NCBI GenBank assembly: GCA_017398125.1
Contig: JAFQHE010000047.1
Span: 1-64,000 of the forward strand
Reading direction: 5' to 3'
DNA: 64,000 nt
Source of the DNA: Bacteroidales bacterium
GTDB lineage: Bacteria; Bacteroidota; Bacteroidia; Bacteroidales; UBA932
In this document: one piece after another, positions 62,036 through 64,000 of the stretch
Layout: the number at the start of each line of letters is the position of its first letter
Numbering within the stretch: the first letter of the stretch is position 1
Position numbers and translations under genes: made by a program
Notes under the pieces: model-generated
The model's database searches: none
The model's input: only the letters and a program-made list of their open reading frames with translations
Told to the model about the DNA's origin: nothing

Positions 62036-62986
62036 TTATTTTTCTGATATAGTCGCTATATATTTTTCAATCAAAAATATAGGATGATACTGAAGCTTGG
62101 CATTACGCAGACTCTCATTACCTGCATCATCCTCCCTATTTACATAGACGAATCCTACATTCTCAGCAGAAAACTCCATCTCCGGAGTGTATGGAACAGC
62201 CATCTGGTGTTGCAGGAACATCTGGCTGATGGTAGGATATGCTCCTGTTATATCCGCAAAGGCCTTTTCAATATGAACAAGCAGAGTGTCGGAATTGAGC
62301 TTCTCGCCAATAGTAAAGGCCACTATTCTTCCGTCGGCCCTGAGAATGCCGCCTTTAAGCTGAAGGGCTTCGAAATTTTCGAGGGCACTCTTTACAGAGC
62401 AGCTCTCCTGCTCCATCGAGAGGTCCTGGCCGCATCCATAAAGGGCACACCACTCCCTGTTCATCTGGAGACATTCAGCGGTAGTTGCCGGGGTTAGGGG
62501 CTCGTAACTCCAGTTGTTGTTGTTCTTGAAGCGTGAAACAAAATTTCTTTTTGACTGGTACTTCTTTCCCTTTAGTGTAATGAGATTTTCTGCCAAATAC
62601 ACATAGTCATAAGAGTTGCGGTTGGCCTCAAAGGTGAATTTGTCGGGAAAGAGCTCTTGCAGAATCTCTTTCTGCTGTTCAAGTACCGACAGCAGTACAA
62701 ACTTGGCATTGAGGCTGTGTGCATCATCCATCATTGCCTGAAGCACATCTTTATAATCACCACGTCCGGCCGGGAAGAAGTATCTTGCTTTGCCTGTATC
62801 GGATGACCCTTGAGGGCAGAACCGTACAATAAGAAAATCTTTGTAGCGTGCTATTCTGGTACAAAAAACCTCTTTCCATATGAAAAGGACAGTGAAGTTG
62901 AACTCAGTTGCCCTATAGTCTGAGTATGAGAGCAACTGGTCAACCCACTCCTTGTCAGATAACTCTATTTTCTTGAAATCTATCAT
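62036..62986 (-). CDS. DUF2156 (phosphatidylglycerol lysyltransferase C-terminal-like, GNAT fold) protein
   Basis: 316 residues, no signal peptide. The double GNAT-like fold is seen in YRATEFNFTVLFIWKE, then SYDYVYLAENLITLKGKKYQSKRNFVSRF (outline) and VHIEKAFADITGAYPTISQMF near the end. These are hallmarks of DUF2156 proteins, which resemble the soluble domain of MprF aminoacyl-lipid synthases. The membrane part of MprF is missing. It may transfer an aminoacyl or acyl group, but the acceptor is unknown. It lies upstream of gldE on the same strand. Confidence 0.85.
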   Translation of the reverse strand: MIDFKKIELSDKEWVDQLLSYSDYRATEFNFTVLFIWKEVFCTRIARYKDFLIVRFCPQGSSDTGKARYFFPAGRGDYKDVLQAMMDDAHSLNAKFVLLSVLEQQKEILQELFPDKFTFEANRNSYDYVYLAENLITLKGKKYQSKRNFVSRFKNNNNWSYEPLTPATTAECLQMNREWCALYGCGQDLSMEQESCSVKSALENFEALQLKGGILRADGRIVAFTIGEKLNSDTLLVHIEKAFADITGAYPTISQMFLQHQMAVPYTPEMEFSAENVGFVYVNREDDAGNESLRNAKLQYHPIFLIEKYIATISEK

Positions 62987-63056
62987 ATAAATTCCCGCTT
63001 GTTACCTTTTATTGATATGTTGGTTGCAATTCAATTATAACCGGTCAAATGTAAAA

Positions 63057-64000
63057 TTACTCAGCCAGCCACTCTTTAAGTATGGCAATGGCCTCCTTTT
63101 TCATCTCCTCTGGAAGAGTATTGATTCTTGCCCTGTGGCTTCCGCCAGGCTCAACAAAAAGATGCATTGTCTGGCGTCCTTTGCCTTTTGCCTTTAGGAC
63201 CTCGTTCTTTACAGGGGCCTCAGGCATTACAGCACTCCAAGGATCAAACTCTCCATATATGAACATCATTTTCGAGTCAGTTGTTTCAAGAAACTTCTTA
63301 ATATCCTTGTAAAGGTATTTATCAAATGTAAAGGTCTGGCTTTGCGGTACGAACAACTTTGTAAGGTAACCCTCTGCATTCTTTATAGTCAAAAGGCCCT
63401 TGAAAGGTTTGGTATCATATCCGTAGTAACCCAACTCTTTTGCCGCCTGCACAAAGAATGGAGCAGATGATCCACCTTCAGCAAAATAGTCAGGGCCGCT
63501 GGTCTTTACAAGGAAGTCAAACATCTCTTTATCAGTAGCTGTTTTTGGATCAGGAACTATATCTGTACTGTAACCCCATTGCCAGAATGCAAACGGGAAC
63601 TCAAGTACGCAGTAGTCATAAACAGCCTCTATAGTCATTTTGTATGTGAGTTTGTCTTTTGCAGAGAGTTCTTCAAACATCGGCTGAATCTTCTCTCTTC
63701 TCTTAAGGAACTCAATCTGGAAATTTCTCAAAATCTCTCTGTCTCTCTCTGTGCCGGCAAACTCCGCAAGGAATGGCTCATGGCGTCCGTCCTCCTGACC
63801 TTTGCAAAGAGGGCCTACATAAGGAACTGATATGTCAATATCCTGAGGATAATATGTTGTGTAGAACATTGCAGTCTGTCCGCCTTTGCTTATTCCGGTA
63901 GCAATCCATTTGCCGCCATAAAGTTTTTTGAAAAGCTGGTTGACCCTATGGAGGTCTGCTGCCTCATTCTTTGCAGTCATGTAATCCCAATTGAGGGTCT
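63057..64000 (-). CDS. S37 (PS-10)-type serine peptidase, 5' end outside the window
   Basis: At least 314 codons are visible; the frame is open to the window edge (TLNWDYMTAKNEAADL precedes the first internal ATG at 63980), so the start lies beyond 64000. The nucleophile motif is GISKGGQTAMFYTTYYP, with an alpha/beta-hydrolase fold. The Asp and His are likely in YGEFDPWSA and GGSHRARI. FPFAFWQWGYS is typical of the S37 group, secreted tripeptidyl aminopeptidase-like enzymes first described in Streptomyces. It probably acts in the periplasm or outside, digesting peptides. Confidence 0.85.
   Translation of the reverse strand, partial: TLNWDYMTAKNEAADLHRVNQLFKKLYGGKWIATGISKGGQTAMFYTTYYPQDIDISVPYVGPLCKGQEDGRHEPFLAEFAGTERDREILRNFQIEFLKRREKIQPMFEELSAKDKLTYKMTIEAVYDYCVLEFPFAFWQWGYSTDIVPDPKTATDKEMFDFLVKTSGPDYFAEGGSSAPFFVQAAKELGYYGYDTKPFKGLLTIKNAEGYLTKLFVPQSQTFTFDKYLYKDIKKFLETTDSKMMFIYGEFDPWSAVMPEAPVKNEVLKAKGKGRQTMHLFVEPGGSHRARINTLPEEMKKEAIAILKEWLAE

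Overview
This window looks like a piece of a Bacteroidales (phylum Bacteroidota) chromosome of moderate to low GC. The evidence is the gene content: five six-bladed beta-propeller lipoproteins, a DUF4251 protein, a GldE/phosphopantetheinyl-transferase pair, a P1-type peptidase, an S37-type peptidase and the conserved block coaX - outer membrane protein - repeat protein - lptC - CNNM transporter - ppiD. Promoters also fit: many starts are preceded by the Bacteroidota -7 element TAnnTTTG, several with TTTG about 20 nt upstream. No phage, insertion sequence, CRISPR array or rRNA was seen. Genus and family cannot be fixed from the sequence alone.

Layout. 1-7.2 kb (minus): a propeller lipoprotein cut by the window edge in an operon with a large MG2/TonB-plug-like protein, a second propeller lipoprotein, and a membrane-anchored TPR protein with a C-terminal DNA-binding helix-turn-helix. 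7.2-10.4 kb: ychF and a long-chain acyl-CoA synthetase. 10.5-23 kb (minus): a propeller protein without a lipobox cysteine, a small exported zinc-ribbon protein, ppiD, CNNM, lptC, a repeat protein, an outer membrane protein, coaX and mfd. 23-31.5 kb: ruvB, an Ntn hydrolase, a GH20 hexosaminidase, DUF4251, and frdAB without an adjacent membrane-anchor gene. 31.6-38.8 kb: another propeller, an alpha/beta hydrolase, P1 peptidase, hflX, tonB, mdh, ybeY. 38.9-46 kb: mnmG with an unusual insertion and a perfect parS palindrome at its stop codon, a GNAT protein, threonine aldolase, an unknown exported protein, gcvH, ruvA. 46-51.8 kb (plus): sufS-sufE-sufT-like-folK-glyS and a dihydroorotate-dehydrogenase-like protein. 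51.9-64 kb: the fifth propeller, a HerA-like ATPase, catalase, tRNA-Gln, tadA, a YqaA-type membrane protein, groES-groEL, a phosphopantetheinyl transferase, gldE, a DUF2156 protein and a partial S37 peptidase.

How the parts fit. Most genes are housekeeping: cell-envelope assembly (lptC, ppiD, tonB, outer membrane protein), DNA repair (mfd, ruvA, ruvB), Fe-S assembly, translation and tRNA modification, fumarate respiration and protein folding. The accessory layer is the dispersed propeller family, which shares a strongly conserved C-terminal signature, together with the TPR-HTH regulator.

The most unusual signals are not genes. First, the octamer TGTCGGGA occurs 18 times by eye in 64 kb against roughly one expected, almost always preceded by a pyrimidine, in coding and noncoding DNA and in different reading frames; this resembles a chromosome-scale motif (Chi-like, segregation-type or similar). 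Second, a perfect parS sits immediately after mnmG, and a one-mismatch copy lies inside an extra segment of the mnmG coding region. Third, three consecutive genes (mnmG, GNAT, threonine aldolase) carry Cys/Ser/Asn-rich insertions.
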